Positions 12,301 to 27,300 of a stretch of 64,000 nucleotides of DNA are shown piece after piece; positions within the stretch are counted from its first letter, which is position 1; every line of letters begins with the position of its first letter. Made by a program: the position numbers and the translations under genes. The notes beneath the pieces were generated by a model that did no database searches, had not been told where the DNA came from, and saw only the letters and a program-made list of their open reading frames with translations. Location: positions 53,474,802 through 53,538,801 of the forward strand of contig OU015493.1 in assembly GCA_907164885.2 (NCBI GenBank), read 5' to 3'. The DNA is from Dolomedes plantarius. Lineage: Eukaryota; Arthropoda; Arachnida; Araneae; Dolomedidae.

Positions 12301-15300
12301 GCAGAGCATTAGATGAGATTTACTCTATGGTTTTGAGCATTAGTGGATTGTCATTGGAGATGTTCATACTTAAGACTGCAGTTTGAGGGTCTAAATAATA
12401 CCTATATGTTCAAAACTATTAGCAATTTTTGAATTATTTTATGGATTTTGAGAAACTGTTGATTACAAATTTAATGGGTCTGTTATTTAATTGATTAAAT
12501 ACAATTTTCTCAGATTTTTGAAGTTTTATTTTTATATAAAGGTAAATTTATTAAATTGATAATGTTATAAATAATATCTAAAAAATTATTCCTTTAGATA
12601 TTTCCATTCACCACCTATTTTCACACCTAATTTTTAAATATTATTTTACTGATAGTTTAGTCAAATGCAAAAATGTTGAATAGTCCTTAAGCTGAAATCT
12701 CTTAATGGCTCATAGTGCACTATTTATATTTATTTATTACTGTGTTGTTTGTCGTGAGATAAAACTATCCAGTTTCTCTCTTGATATGAAAAATATGATC
12801 ACATGTAATAATTGCATTTTAATAATTTTTCATTGCATTATTATGGGCAATTGTCATTTTATTTTGTAGAAGAACCTAAAACTGAATCTGTAACACCTGA
12901 AGAAGCTCTAAAAGCATATGATTTTGAAGAAGGGAAATTGGTGATTGATTCTTCAAAAGATAATGCTGATGATAAGAAAAAAAGGCCACGCAAATTACAA
13001 AAACTTGGTAAGCATAATTTATAAAATTTTTGGCTTTTGCTTTTTACAAAAAATATATTTCTTTAATATAAAATGCAGAAAAATTTCGGACTGGGGATAC
13101 TATATTAGTGAATGGGAGAAATATTATCTCTGGATCATTTACTTTATCATTCAGTGGATTGTTTTGGTAAGCGAAGTTAAGCAGTACTCATTAATTAAAA
13201 TAAGGATGTTCAGGATTTGATTTCTCAAATCTATTTAATGGCACTTATATAAATGTCTTTTTAGGAGCTGTTAAAAAATGATAATTTTTGATTAATAATG
13301 ATAATAATAATATTATTATTAGCTGCTATGTTTTGCCACTATTAGGGGAAAACTTGATTCAACTGTGTTGGGTGTACTTAGTGTATATTTAATTTATTTA
13401 TTTTAAATACAGTGTAGAACCTCCCAAATCTGAACTTCTCAAATCTAGAAACCCCCCAAATCCGGAATGTTTTAGTAAAGGGCCAATTTTGCTTTCCCAT
13501 TTTGCCAATAGATGTCCTACCAAAATGATCGGTAAAAAAAATGCGCTTCCTTTCAAGGAAGTGAAAGCAGTGATTTTGAAGGCTTTCAAGTGTCTGAGAA
13601 AGAAGCTGAAATAGCAGAATTAGTAGAATATGCAAATAAAGGCGACATTAATTTGGATAAATCAGACATACAGGAAGTTTTAGACATCGACGAAAATGTG
13701 CCGATCGTTGTTTCTCTGAGCGATTCTGAAATTATTGATAGTGTGGTAAATAACAAAGTTTATGATGGCAGCGATTGTGAAAGTAATTCAGAATGCCCCG
13801 AAAATGAAAGAATGTCAACAGAAGACTTGATGATAAAATCATTAGATAAAACAATATTAGGCTTAGTACACCGGAATTTTATCTTGGAACATGAAATTAT
13901 GGCACTATATAGGATTCGAGAAAAAATAATTTCTAATAAGCTGAAACTAAAGCAACAGGCATTATTGACTGAAATGTTTAAATTATAATGTAATTATATG
14001 TTCTGTATTTAGGTTTATTTAATAATTAAACCATTTTACATGTTTTTTTTAAAGTGTATTTTTTTTTCTCCTAAAATTTTGTAGTGTTATTTAAAAACCT
14101 CTCAAATCTGGAATTTCTGTGTCCTGAACGATTCCAGATTTCGAAGGTTGTACTGTACTATATGCTTCACATTAAATTCTTAAAAATAGCACTTTTTCTG
14201 TTCTCTGAGTTAACTATATACATTGTATTTTAATAAAATTAGTCGTGTTGTAGATGTTTGTGCAAGGGAACTACATATAAACTTGTTCATATTTAAAATT
14301 TGAACTCCACATCTGCAAATTGTTTGAAGTTTTTCTCACATGAATTGTAAAATTCAGTTTGTGTTTCTGTCACAATTAATTTGTCAGATCAATACGGCAC
14401 CAATTTGTCGCATCAGTTAGTTGCATTAAATAGGTGTCACGTTAGGAGTAGTTACATTAATCATCAGGTTGTAGTCATTAACAAGTTGTGGCAAGGACTT
14501 TAACAATTAGAAATACTCAGGAATAAACATGACTACCCATGGCTGTATCTTGTTATTCTGAAAAAGGAAACAAAAAGATGTGACAGCAAAGAATGACTAA
14601 ACTGTTGGGTGGTCACCTTGGTTTATTTAGTTATTAAATTTTAGAAAAGAGAGTGGGCTTAGGGCCCATGGCTTAATGCCATAACAAAAATGATGACGGC
14701 ATCTAAGTCTCCGGAGGACGGCAATAACTCGGCATGTAGGGTCTGGTCACTGGAACTGGAATCCCGCTAATCTGTGCCATTCTCCTTCTCATGGCTGCAT
14801 CCGACCCGGCTGGTGGAAAAAGGCGCTCTGTGTTTGTCGTTAAAATTGCTGCTCCAGTCTGTGATGATGACATGGTCTAGATGAGCTGACCAGATGTTGA
14901 ATTGGCACCCGCCAAGCAGTGGAGCGGAGCTTAGAGAACAAAGATTAGTGGTTTTTGTGTGTCTAAGGGAAGGCGAGGAATGCGCCAAAGTGGACTAGAC
15001 ATTGAAACTAACCCTTTTGCACGTGCATCTTGGAATGTGCAGATATGAACACAGCGCCTAAAATTCATGCAAAAAAAGGATTTTCGTTGAATAGAAAAGC
15101 TTGCAGGGGCTGTATCCACATTTACATGATGCGAGGCGTTCTTAGGGGAACAATCCTCAGATGGTGAATAGGTTTAAAAGGGTAGAATATATCCAGTATA
15201 AAAAGTTGATAAACATTACGACAGTTTCCAAGTAAGAAATATGAGAGTACTTGCTTAGAGCTTATAAATGCATCAACAGTTATTTTCCGTATGGAAGGCA

Positions 15301-18300
15301 GCATGTGAAGGCTGAATGTCTTGGGCAATGATAATTGGAGTCTACTAAGTTGAGTACTGCAGTTTACATGAGTGTTAGCAGAAATTCAAAATAAGCTTTA
15401 AACTTTAGGTTCTGATCCGTTTAGTCCTTATGTAACAAAAGGCAACCATAGCTTTTTGAAACTATACCTATGAAAGTTATTTTTATCTTCAATCATTTCA
15501 TGTTAATTTTCACTTTTGTTTTTAATGAAACAACATTTTAAGTTATATGAGATTCAATATAATATGTTTTAGTCTCTGCCACAAATCACTAGGAACTGAC
15601 GACATGTGTCACACCCAAATCAAATTCAGTATAATATTGATCAGAAGCACCATATTCTTATGATGTGTAGTTAATATTTTCTATCATACTTTATAAATTT
15701 TATAAAAATTATAAATATGATCGATTGTAAGTTTTCTTAAGCCTGAAATTATGATGGTTTGCTTATTTCTTTATTAATCTAGCAGAAAAGTAAACTATTA
15801 AAACTATCAAACTGCTAGAAATTCATTAGTTTTTCAATTTTGCATTAATTTTATACAATACTTAGTATTAAATCCATAAAATATATGTATGTATTCTAAA
15901 GAAAATTGTTCATATTACAACTTGAGTAAGTTTCACATAGTATTGTTTATATAATTTGTGCCATCTTGGAGCGTAATATTGATGTTGATAAAGAGCTAAG
16001 CATTTTATTTACAATCAATTAAAACATTTTAAAATGTGCCAACATAAAAAAGTATAGTTTTATCAGCGTAAGTGCCCTGGCACATTTGAAAAATACTACA
16101 GCTGTATTGAAATATTTTGTATTAATTTTGCTTTAAATCTGTGAAAATTTAATCATAAAATGTTACCAAGAGCAGTTTATTGTCACTCTTTTTCCTACTT
16201 TCAAGTTTTACTAGGGTCTAAAAAAAGTTTTGCTTTGATTTGATGATGGAAGTATGTCATTATGCATCAATAACAAAAAAAACATTTAGTGCATTAAAAA
16301 TTTCAAGTTATAAATATGTGTATATAAACATATATAACTATTATATATATACTTATTTTTAATACATGTAAACATTCTTAAGAGATGTCGTGGACATATA
16401 TATTTAATATGTGCTTCATAAGTTTCCTATTTTACTCCTTTTGTAGGTATAGGTGGATTTAGTGTGAAACCTCGAGGTCGGTGTTCAACTGGAAAAGAGG
16501 CTCCTACAGAACAAGGTATGTTTTCTGCGTTTGAAATGAGAATCATCTTTTTTTACCACATCAATGTATGTATTTAAACTTGTCATAAAAATGAATAAGT
16601 TTAACCTGAGTATTATCACCTTGGTATATCACATGAAAAACTCGCCTCATATTTGTTTCATTGGCTGAAAACACAGCCATTGATGATGAGACAGAAGTAA
16701 ATAAAACTTTTCTGATCTAATTTCCTCTTTGTATAGTTTGGGTTAAACCCTGTAATGTAGTCAAAAGTGTTAGCATATAGGTGTATAATTATGTAAAATT
16801 TTGAGCCCTTATAATTGATATTTATTGTGTATAATCTCCCCACAACCTCTAAATTATTTAATTGGTATAATTATTAAATTCTGTTTTTGTCTGTATGTTC
16901 AAAACCTCCCACAAGAATTTCAGTTCACAGCTCTCAAGTTGAAAATTGCTTCTAATCCTAACAAATTTATTTTTTAAGTTCTATTATAGCATTTAATTGC
17001 TTTATATGCTGATAAGTCTAAAACTCCACTACTTTAATGAATTTATTTAATGCTCTGTTCATGGGCTCTGTACATTCCAAAGCTTTTGCTAGATAAATAT
17101 GTAATACTTTCCGTCTTTAAATGGTCATGTTACTTACACTTCCCAAGTCCAAAAATCCTCATAAAAAATTTTGCTTCCTAAAGTAAAGAGCATCATGGGG
17201 AATCTTTTCTTTTGGAGATGGTTAACTGATACAAATAGGTAGATCATGCTCATTGTTGCTTTCTTGAAATCAATGCCAATAAAATTTTTTGAAAATGTAT
17301 TGGTCCAATCTACTTTGCAAAGTGAGATGTTTAGTTATTAAAAATGAAAAAAACCTCTTTAAAATCTAAAAGATCTCATTTTTCTTGTACCTTTCTTTTT
17401 TTTTAAACCAAACTTGTGGGGGCTTGGTGCCTTGAGTGGATGACAGATCTGTACTGTTTGTCCGGCATCCTCGAGCCCCACAGCAATGAAAAATGTCACC
17501 GAACTTGGGAAATTAACCCTCGACTGCGTATTCAGGTATTGCTATGTTGTGACTGGTCTTCAGTGATACATGGGCCGATACACGAAAGCGGAGGGGGCTG
17601 AGGTGTCAAATGAGTTAACCAAACTTGCTTTTTTCTTCTTACCTAAGTTGCTCTTGAGAGGTAATTTGTATCTTATTAAAACCATGAGTTGATAACCAAT
17701 TTGTTTTTCAAAAATTATAGTATTTGTAGGTGTAGGAAAGATGCTACCCAAATTCTACTGGATTGAAAATAATAATACATAATTTTTTTTTTAGTTGAAA
17801 GTAGTGCTCCATCTAATTATGAGCCTCCAAGTATTGGGCCTGAGGTGTCTGCTGCTCCCAGTGAGGCTTCTGAGCTGAATGGTGTTGACAAACCAAAAAG
17901 AAAAAGAAAACCCAAGAAAAAGACACATTTAGATGAAAGCTTTCCAAGCTATTTGCGAGTAAGCAAGTTTGATATACTTTTGAAAAAAATTCTAACCCGC
18001 TTTATTTACCAAATTAACTAGATAAATATGCATTATTTATATGAGGAAGTTAAGTTTAATGCTTTTAGCATATTTTTTTGTGTAAAATTGTGCCTAAGTT
18101 GTAGTGTTTTGGGTTTATTTGTGTATAAATAAGATGCATTAAAAGGAGAGCATTTTATTTGGTAGGAAACTGCTGTGTTGCCATCTTTTATTTTAAATAA
18201 AAGAACAGCTCACTGCTGCTAAGTAGTGCTAATGACAGTGGCAAGCAGGTTACCAAAAGTTCTTAGGACCTCTGAAAATGAGATCTTTACTATTGTAGCG

Positions 18301-21300
18301 TGATTGTCCATCGAATAGATAGAAGACTGTAATTTCCACAAATACTTTAATAAACAACATCTATTTACAAACATTTGAATACATATTACGTATCGAGAAA
18401 CAAACGTATCGAGAGACAAATGTATCATGAGTAGACAGAACGTAAGGGAAAAAAAGGTTCCGCTTTTTGCTTGCTTGTAATAGCCTCATTCACATTGAGC
18501 AGCGCTAAAACCAAGGAGGCGCGCCGTGTAACAGGGAAAGAAAATTTCAAATTCTTAACACTCCCCGCCGATTGGATTCATAATCCAATAATTCTAAATT
18601 ATTTCCAAAAACAATACAATATAGGTTTAAATGAAAGTTCTACAATAATAGTTACACTTACAACATAAATATCGAATATGCATACAATGAAAAAAATAAA
18701 AGGAAACTTAACACAATAATTAGTATACAGGTAATGCACAAATATTTTGTACACATCTTTTAAGTATGTTACCTTGTGGTAAACGTATGTTCACCACTCT
18801 CACTTTCCCATCACTTCCATTGAATATTGCTTCTACTCTTCCTGTTAACCACTTAGTGCCTGGTAAGTTTTCTTCCTTCACCAACACTAAGGTCCCCACC
18901 CTTACGTTGTTCTTACTGAATTGCCATTTATGGCGTTCTTGTAGATTATTTAAGTAATCTCTTTTCCAAAGTCTCCAAATTCTTTGAGAGGCTTTAGAAA
19001 TCCTTTCCCACTTACTGAGTCTATTTTCATCGATATTTGTAAGTTGGGGTTCCGCGATGGAAGTGATGGGTCTCCCAATAAGAAAATGCCCTGGAGTTAG
19101 GGTTTCAAAATTCTCAAAATCAGCTGACAATGGAGTCAATGGCCTGGAGTTTAGAACTCCTTTAATTTCTGCCAAGATCGTAATGAATTCTTCCAAAGTA
19201 AAATGAGAAATTCCTGCTATGCGCTTTAAGTGAAATTTAAAGGATTCCACACCGGCTTCATATAATCCCCCAAAATTTGGAGATTTTGGAGGGCTATAAT
19301 GCGAATCAATTTTCTCCTCAGTGAAATATTGAGCCATTGGTTCATTCGGTGAATTTACAATTTTTAGAAGTCGTTTTAGTTTGGCATTTGCACCAACGAA
19401 ATTTCGTCCATTGTTAGTGAAATTCTTAGAGGCCTTACCTCTTCTGGAGAAAAATCTTCTCAAACTGGCAATGAGCCCTGCTGATGTTAAATCACTTACA
19501 AAGTCTAAATGAATTGCTTTAGTGCAAAAACGTACATAAATTGCTACATATATCTTATTCAACATACCTTTCCTTTGACCTTTGAATTTTACATGGAAAG
19601 GTCTGCAAAAATCTATACCAGTAACTGTAAATGGAAGAGAAGGTTCTATGCGTTCTTTGGGCAACTGGCCCATCAATTGTTGCTCTAGAACTGGCTTGTT
19701 CTTTGTACATGTGACACAATTGTGTATAACCAATCTGCATAAATTCCTGCCGTTTAACGGCCAATACCTTTGACGTATTAAGTACAATAAGGCTTGAGCC
19801 CCCACATGCAAATACTTCAAGTGAAGATACTGTACAATCATGTAAGTTAAGGGATGTTTAGGTGGGAGGACAATGGGATGTTTAGTATGCTTATTAATAC
19901 TAGAATTGATTATTCGTCCTCCAACACGTATAAGCCCATTTTTATCAAGAAAACAATTGAGAGAAGATAATTTACTTTTACCTTTCACATTCCCACCCTT
20001 CCCCAAGGCAGTGATTTCTTCTAAATACTCACGTTGGGCAAATTTTAGACGAAAAGATTCAGATTTGTTCAATTCTTGACACTCCATATACCCACCTTTT
20101 TTGTCTGTTGGATTTCTACAGTTATATACAAACCTGAAAACATAGGAAACTATACGAACAAGTTTAGAAAAATTGTTAGTAATGTTTAGAAGGTCATTAT
20201 GAAAGATAACATTTTCATTGGTTACAGCAAAACACATATCATCTTCTACAGTGAACTCTTTTTTCAATTCTAAAATATAAGATTCTTTGGGAATAGAATC
20301 ACTACATTCAAATACTGAGACCTCATTTGTTCTTAAGAATTCTGGACCTGACCACCAGGCCTCACTTTTTGAAAGACTTTCTGCACTAACTCCTCTCGTG
20401 ACAAGGTCTGCAATATTTAATTTTCCTGGTACTCGTGACCAAGCTTCAGGATTGCTAAGAGCCTGAATTTCCTTCACACGATTAGAAACAAATTGTTTCC
20501 ACTTGTGGTGAGGTCTTTTGATCCAGAACAATACGATCTGGGAGTCTGACCAGAAATGAACTGTGGTTGATCCTTTTCGGTTTATGATTTGTTCTACTTC
20601 TTTTGCAAGTCTGGCTGTGAGCAACGCCCCCATCAGTTCGAGTTTTGGAAGAGTCAGTTTCTTTAATGGGGCAACACGACTCTTCGAAGCAACCAGATTC
20701 ACTGTGATTTTGTCAATGTACTTCACTCTCAAATAGACTGCAGTTCCGTATGCTTTTTGGCTGGCATCGGAAAAGACATGGATTTGAAGTTCGTTGTTAT
20801 CACCTAAGCTGGAGTTCAGGATCATTCTAGGGACTTTCAAGTTTGAAATATCAGACAACTCAGACCTCCATTGAGTATACATTTGGAGAAGGTCTGGTGA
20901 AGTTCCACGTCCCACGGGCACTTCCTAAGCCACAATTCTTGGAACAGACATTTGAGTCTTATTGTGAATGGTGTTAAAAGACCAAGTATGTCGTACAGCT
21001 TTCCTGCTGTTCTTAACACAAGTCTTTTTGTTATAGTTTCGTGTTCATCAAATTCGAGCAAGTTTTTCACATCTATCGTGATGTAGTCTTGATGAACATG
21101 CTACGGAAGACCGAGAACTTTGTGTAATTTGTCAGGAGGATTGACTTCTGAATGAATGGGATGGGTTTTGAACCCGTGATTGTACCAATTCCTTGCTGTT
21201 GGAACTCCACTTACACAAGTTCATTCCTGCATCAGCCATAATTCTTTTGTCTTCGCGCGACATCTGAAAGGCAGGCGAGACGTTGTCGAGAGCTCCTACA

Positions 21301-24300
21301 AAGTCGTCTACATAAAAACATTTATCATGCATTTCCACCGTAATGGGATGCAACTCTCGAAACTTTTCGATGTGTTCCTTAATTGTGGCAGACAGCAAGA
21401 AGGGACTAGCGTTGACACCAAAGAGAACACAGCAAAATCTGAAAATTTTGGATGTCATAATGCTTATTTGTACCTGGATTTGAACTTGGGAACAAAAATC
21501 GGACTGCATTCCTATCCTTCTCATTTAAGGATATTTGCAGAAACACCTTTTCGATATCTGCTAAGACGACCACAGCATTCAAACGGAAGAATATGAGCAT
21601 CTATATAAATAAAGCAGAAAACCTTTGTCGCGTCACGCTGACCGGGTCGACTCATCCTGAGAAAACATGGCCGATGCTATTTGGCAGCCATTTTGGTGTA
21701 TTTTTTTTCTCATGAAAGTACATAAATGTTACATATTTGGAAAGAGCTTCGAAAACTGATAATTTTTTCTGCGTACACTTATTCTGTTAATTCAATAGTT
21801 TATTCTAATGAAGCGTCATCGCTCTTTGACGATGTAAACAAAAGGTGAATCATTCACTGCGTGATTCTCACTAAAAAATGAATCACTGAAATGAAATGTA
21901 TCACGGTGTCTTTTTATTTGAAAAACTAAATATTCAAATTGTTTAATAATAATAAAAAATACTTTATTGAAACTAAATAAATAGATATATACTGATTTTT
22001 GTGTGAAATGATTACGTTTGGTATTTTTTTCGTTTCTACATTTCTTGACAAATCTGGTTGAAAGTTTGTGTACTTACGTTTTGAAGCCTGGAGATAATTC
22101 TAATATAAGTTTGGAAGCTTTAAAATGCTTTTATATAAATACAGTTTTTAAATAATATTTCATCTCAAGGTGTTGGAATCCATCATTCATAAGAACTGTG
22201 CATGCGCAGGTAAATAAACGGTTGTTTACAAGGTAATTAGTAGTTGTTTGGTGTTATTTAAAGTAAATTTTCTTATATTACTCCTTTTGTTTTCATTTTG
22301 TTAATCCTTTTTTACTTGGTTAATTTTCAGTATACGGATTACGATTGAAACTCTTTACCGTTGAAACCCCTATGTGACTTGCTAACTTGCAATTATTTAC
22401 TTTCTGAAATTTCGTTATTAGGTATTTTACAAAGTAATTTTTATTGAAATTTAGCTAAAATGCCTATAACTCTGCATTAAAAATCTTAATGCTACTATTT
22501 TAATTTCCTTCTCACACATGATACTACTATTTTAATTTCCTTCTCACACATGATACATATGACAGTTATTTAAAAAAATGCAAAAATAATACACGCAATT
22601 TTATGTTCCAATATGAAAATTTTCCCAGATTCGTCATTCATTTCCTTATAAAAACAGCCCCAAATAAAAAACTATTTATTATACACCAATTATTGAGCCT
22701 CATTTCATTAACAATAGCATCTAAAACATTTCCTGAAAATTTTATCAAATTGTATACATTACTAGCTGAAAACTCGCGCTTCGCTACGGAGTACATTCAA
22801 ATTAAATACAACTGTAAATGTATGTAATTAATGGCAAAAAAATAAATAAATATATATATATATATATATATATAAATACGACGATCAATATATACAACTG
22901 ATGTAGAAAAAAATATATATTTATAAAAAATCGTAAGGGATATTTATATAGACAAAATAATGTCCAATCGTCTGCCGCTTTAGCAAGAAAAATTTTTTTT
23001 TTGTCTATTTAGTTGTTATGCACGTGGCGATAAATTTATTTAAAGTACCAGAAAAAGAAATCACGTGATCAGCATTTAATAAATTAAATTCTAAAAATTA
23101 ATCTTTAAAAATTCACCAAAAATCAGAAAATAGAGGTAAAGATTCGAAAAAGATTTCATTTAAATGTAATTTTTATGATCTTTCTTGTGATATAAATTTT
23201 ATAACCCTCAAGTTATTCTTTTAAATACATATTTAAAAAAAAGTTACTAAAACAGCTTAAAAATTTAATTTAAAAAAATCTAAGAAGAATTTTTCAAAAA
23301 TCTCTTATTTAGTCTCTTAATTAGTGCACCCCTACACTATAAGAAGAATCGCCATGCAAAATTTCAGCCCTTTAGGTCCAGCGGTTTGGTCTGTGCGTTG
23401 TATGTCAGTCAGTGAGTCAGTTACGGAACTGTTTTATATAGTACTAGCTTTATATACCCGGCGTTGCACGGGTGAACCCTTAATAAAGCTTACTTGTATG
23501 ATATGTATATTTGTATTTTATGGCAATCTATACCCCTCTCCACTGGTCATCATCCCATCAGCATATTATAATAACCCACCCCCCCATGCTAATGTCAACA
23601 TTAAAATGTTTCTTTCAATTTTGATAACCCACTGGATCCCGGCCCTTCGAGGAGTTTGAGGGCTTCCCCGTAAACCCTTGTGAAAATCGCCGGTTTCATA
23701 AACAAAGAATTACCTCACGTTGCCCAGGATAATAAAAATGAATGGAGTTAACCTGAGCTCTAGATGTATACGTACTAACAACCGAAATATATACAATTCA
23801 CACACACACACACCTTTCCACACTTCATTTAATTAAGGTTGATCTCTCTCTTTTCTCCTACCACCAATTTGGTGTTCAAAATGGTGATATATAGGAAATA
23901 TAAATTATTGGATTGTTTCTAGCAATTTTTTCAAAATCTAAAGCGAATGTCGAAAAATCGTGACATTGATCGTGTTTGTTACATTTAATCGTGTTTCTTA
24001 CATTTTAAATCAAGAATCTTATGGATATCTGTTTCCTTCTTTGAGATATGACGGAATATGTAAAAAACGCGTAAAAACACGTTTAGCCCCCCCTAACCCC
24101 CTTGGGGGCCGAATTTTGAAATATCCTTAAATTGGTTTTTAGGTATTCGTATTCCTTACATTTTAAAGCAAGAATCTTATGGATATCTGTTTCTTTCTTT
24201 GATATATGAAGGAATACGTGAAAAACACGTTAAGCCCCCCCCTCCCCGTCCCCTGGGGCCAAATTTTAAAAAATCCTGAAATTGGATTTAAGGTATTCTT

Positions 24301-27300
24301 GTTCCTTACATTTTAAAGTAAGAATCTTATGGACATCAATTTCCTTCTTTGAGATACGAAAGAATATGTAAAAAACATGTTTTGCCCCCCCTCCCCCCCT
24401 TGGGGGGCGATTTTTGAAAAATCGCTTCTTAAATGACGCCTTCAGCCCAAAAGTAATAAGCTCTTAAAATTTGATATCTGTATCTCCAATAGTTTTTGCT
24501 GGGTGTTGATTTCTTTATATATATAGATAAAACACGTAAGAACACGTTTAGCCCCCCTCTCCCCCTTGGGAGACGAATTTTGAAAAATCCTGAAATTGGT
24601 TTTTAGGTATTCATGTTTCTTACATTTTAAAGCAAGAATCTTATGGATATCGATTTTCTTCTTTGAGATATAAAGGCATATGTAAAAAAACGTTTTGCCC
24701 CCCTCCCCCCCTTGGGGGGCGAATTTTGAAAAATCCTGAAATTGGTTTTTAGGTATTTATGTTCCTTACATTTTAAAGCAAGAATCTTATGGATATCTGT
24801 TTTCTTCTTCGAGATATGAAGGAAAATGTGATAAAACACGTAAAAACACGTTTTTTCCCCCTCCCCCCCTTGGGGGCCTAATTTTGAAAAATCCTGAAAT
24901 TGGTTTTTAGGTATTCATGTTACTTACATTTTAAAGCAAGAATGTTATGGATATAAATATCCTTCTTTGAGATATGAAGGAATATGTAAAAAACACGTTT
25001 TGCCCCCCTCCCCCCCTTGGGGGGCGAATTTTGAAAAATCGCTTCTTAAATGACGCCTTCAGCACAAAAGTAATAAGCTCCTAAAATTTGATATCTGTAT
25101 CTCCAATAGTTTTTGCTGGGCGTTGATACGTGTATGTATATATAAGTCAGGACTTCTTCCTTTATAGATATAGATTATGTGAGATATCATGATAACCGTA
25201 GAGATTTGTGCTAAAAAACATAATTCTGAGAAACACTCATTTTTTAACTCTCAGTGGCCATCTGGAATATCGCCTCATATATTGGAATTAAAGATTGTTG
25301 CACCTATTATGCTTCTCAGGAATTTGGATACACCTTCACTGTTTAATGGGACAAGATTATGTGTAAAGAGATTGATGAAGAACTTTAAAGCAGCGACTAT
25401 AATAAGTGGTCAAGCCACAGGCAAAGCTAACTGTCACATGTATCATGTGTGAGAAGGAAATTAAAATATTAGCATTAGGATTTTTGGGCACAGTGATGGG
25501 TGTCTTAGCTAAATTTCAGATTAATATTCTACGTTCGGAGAGGGGTTTCAACGGTAAAGAGTTTCAATCGTAATCCGTATACTGAAAATTAACCAAGTAA
25601 AAAAGGATTAACGAAAAGAAAACAAAAGGAGTAATATAAGAAAATTAACTTTAAATAACACCAAACAACTACTAATTAACAATAATTGTTTAAAGGTATT
25701 TTTGGTGTTTTATGGTAAAATAGCACTTAAAAATTAAAAAAAGGAACAAAAACTTACCTGTAAATAGCATACTTTTTTTATAAATTGGTCAATTTCAAGT
25801 AAATTTTATTGAAATTTAGCTAAAATGCCTATAACTCTCCACAAAATCCTAATGCTAATATTTTAATTTCCTTCTCACACATGATACATATGACAGTTAT
25901 CGTCAAAATGGCCTACAATCTAAGAGAAAATTTTAAAATGCAAAAATAATACACGCAATTTTATGGTCTAATCTGAAAAATTTCCCCGATTCGTCATTCC
26001 TTTCCTTATAAAAACAGCCTAAAATAAAAAAAAATACAATTATATCACAGAAATATTGCAAAGAGTTGTAGACAGAAGCATAAAAAGAAAGAATATTCAA
26101 ATAAAGTAGTGCTATTTTACCATAAAAGACAAAAAAAATCTTTAAAAAATAATTTCTTTAAAAATTGACTCCGAACGTAGAATATTAATCTGAAATTTAG
26201 CTGAAACGCTTATTACTCTCCACAATATCCTAATGCTAATATTTTAATTACCTTCTGACACATGATACATATGACAGTTATCTTCAAAGTGGCCTACAAT
26301 CTACGAGAAAATTTTAAAATGCAAAAATAATACACGCAATTTTATGTTCTAATGAAAATATTCCCCCGATTCGCCATTCCTTTCCTTATAAAAACAACCC
26401 AAAATAAAAAATATTTATTATACACCAATTATTGTGCCTCATTTCATTAATAATAGCATCTAAAACATTTTCTGAAAATTTTATCAAATTATATACATTA
26501 TGTGAGATATCATGATAACCACAGAGATTTGTGCTAAAAAACATATTCTGAGAAACACACATTTTTGAACTTTCTGTGGCCATCTCGAGTACCACCGCAT
26601 ATATTGGAATTAAAGATTGGTGTACCTATTATGCTTCTCAGGAATTTGGATCCACCTTCAAGATTATGTATAAAGAGATTGATGAAGAACTTTATAGAAG
26701 CGACTATAATAAGTAGACAAGCCACAGTCAAAGATAACTGTCATATGTATCATATGTGAGAGGAAATTAAAATAGTAGCAATATAATTTTGTGCAGTGGT
26801 ATAAGCATTTTAGCTAAATTTCAATAAAAATTACTTCAAATCGACCAATTTATAAAAAAAGTATGCTATTTACAGGTAAGTTATTTATTTTTTTTTTCAT
26901 TTTTAAGTGCTATTTTACCATAAAAGACCAAAAAAATCTTAAAATTTTTTTATTTTTATAAAATTGACTCCAAACGTAGAATATTAATCTGAAACTTAGC
27001 TAAAACGCCTATCACTCTCCACAAAATCCTAATGCTAATATTTTAATTTCCTTCTCACACATGATACCTATGACAGTTATCTTCAAAATGACCTACAATC
27101 CAAGAGAAAATTTTAAAATGCTAAAATAATACACACAATTTTATGTTCTAATATTAAAATTTTCCACGATTCATCATTCTTTTCCTTATAAAAACAGCCG
27201 CAAATAAAAAACTATTTATTATACACCAATTATTGTTCACTTTTTGTTTATTTTGTATTTGCTAAGCAAATTGTGTTATTATTGGATACTTTTGAAGGCC

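Noticed and set aside
17416..17601. 61-codon frame as a gene fragment
   Set aside because: No recognisable protein, no splice sites, and the frame is short.
21180..21596. 138-codon plus-strand frame over the BEL reverse transcriptase
   Set aside because: It is antisense to the RT with its YVDD motif and is therefore a shadow frame.
22603..22827. 74-codon frame crossing 22762
   Set aside because: It runs across the insertion point of a nested Helitron, so it is a chance fusion.
23960..25060. CRISPR-like array of regularly spaced repeats
   Set aside because: Units are contiguous 150-bp tandem copies without unique spacers, in a eukaryotic Helitron.
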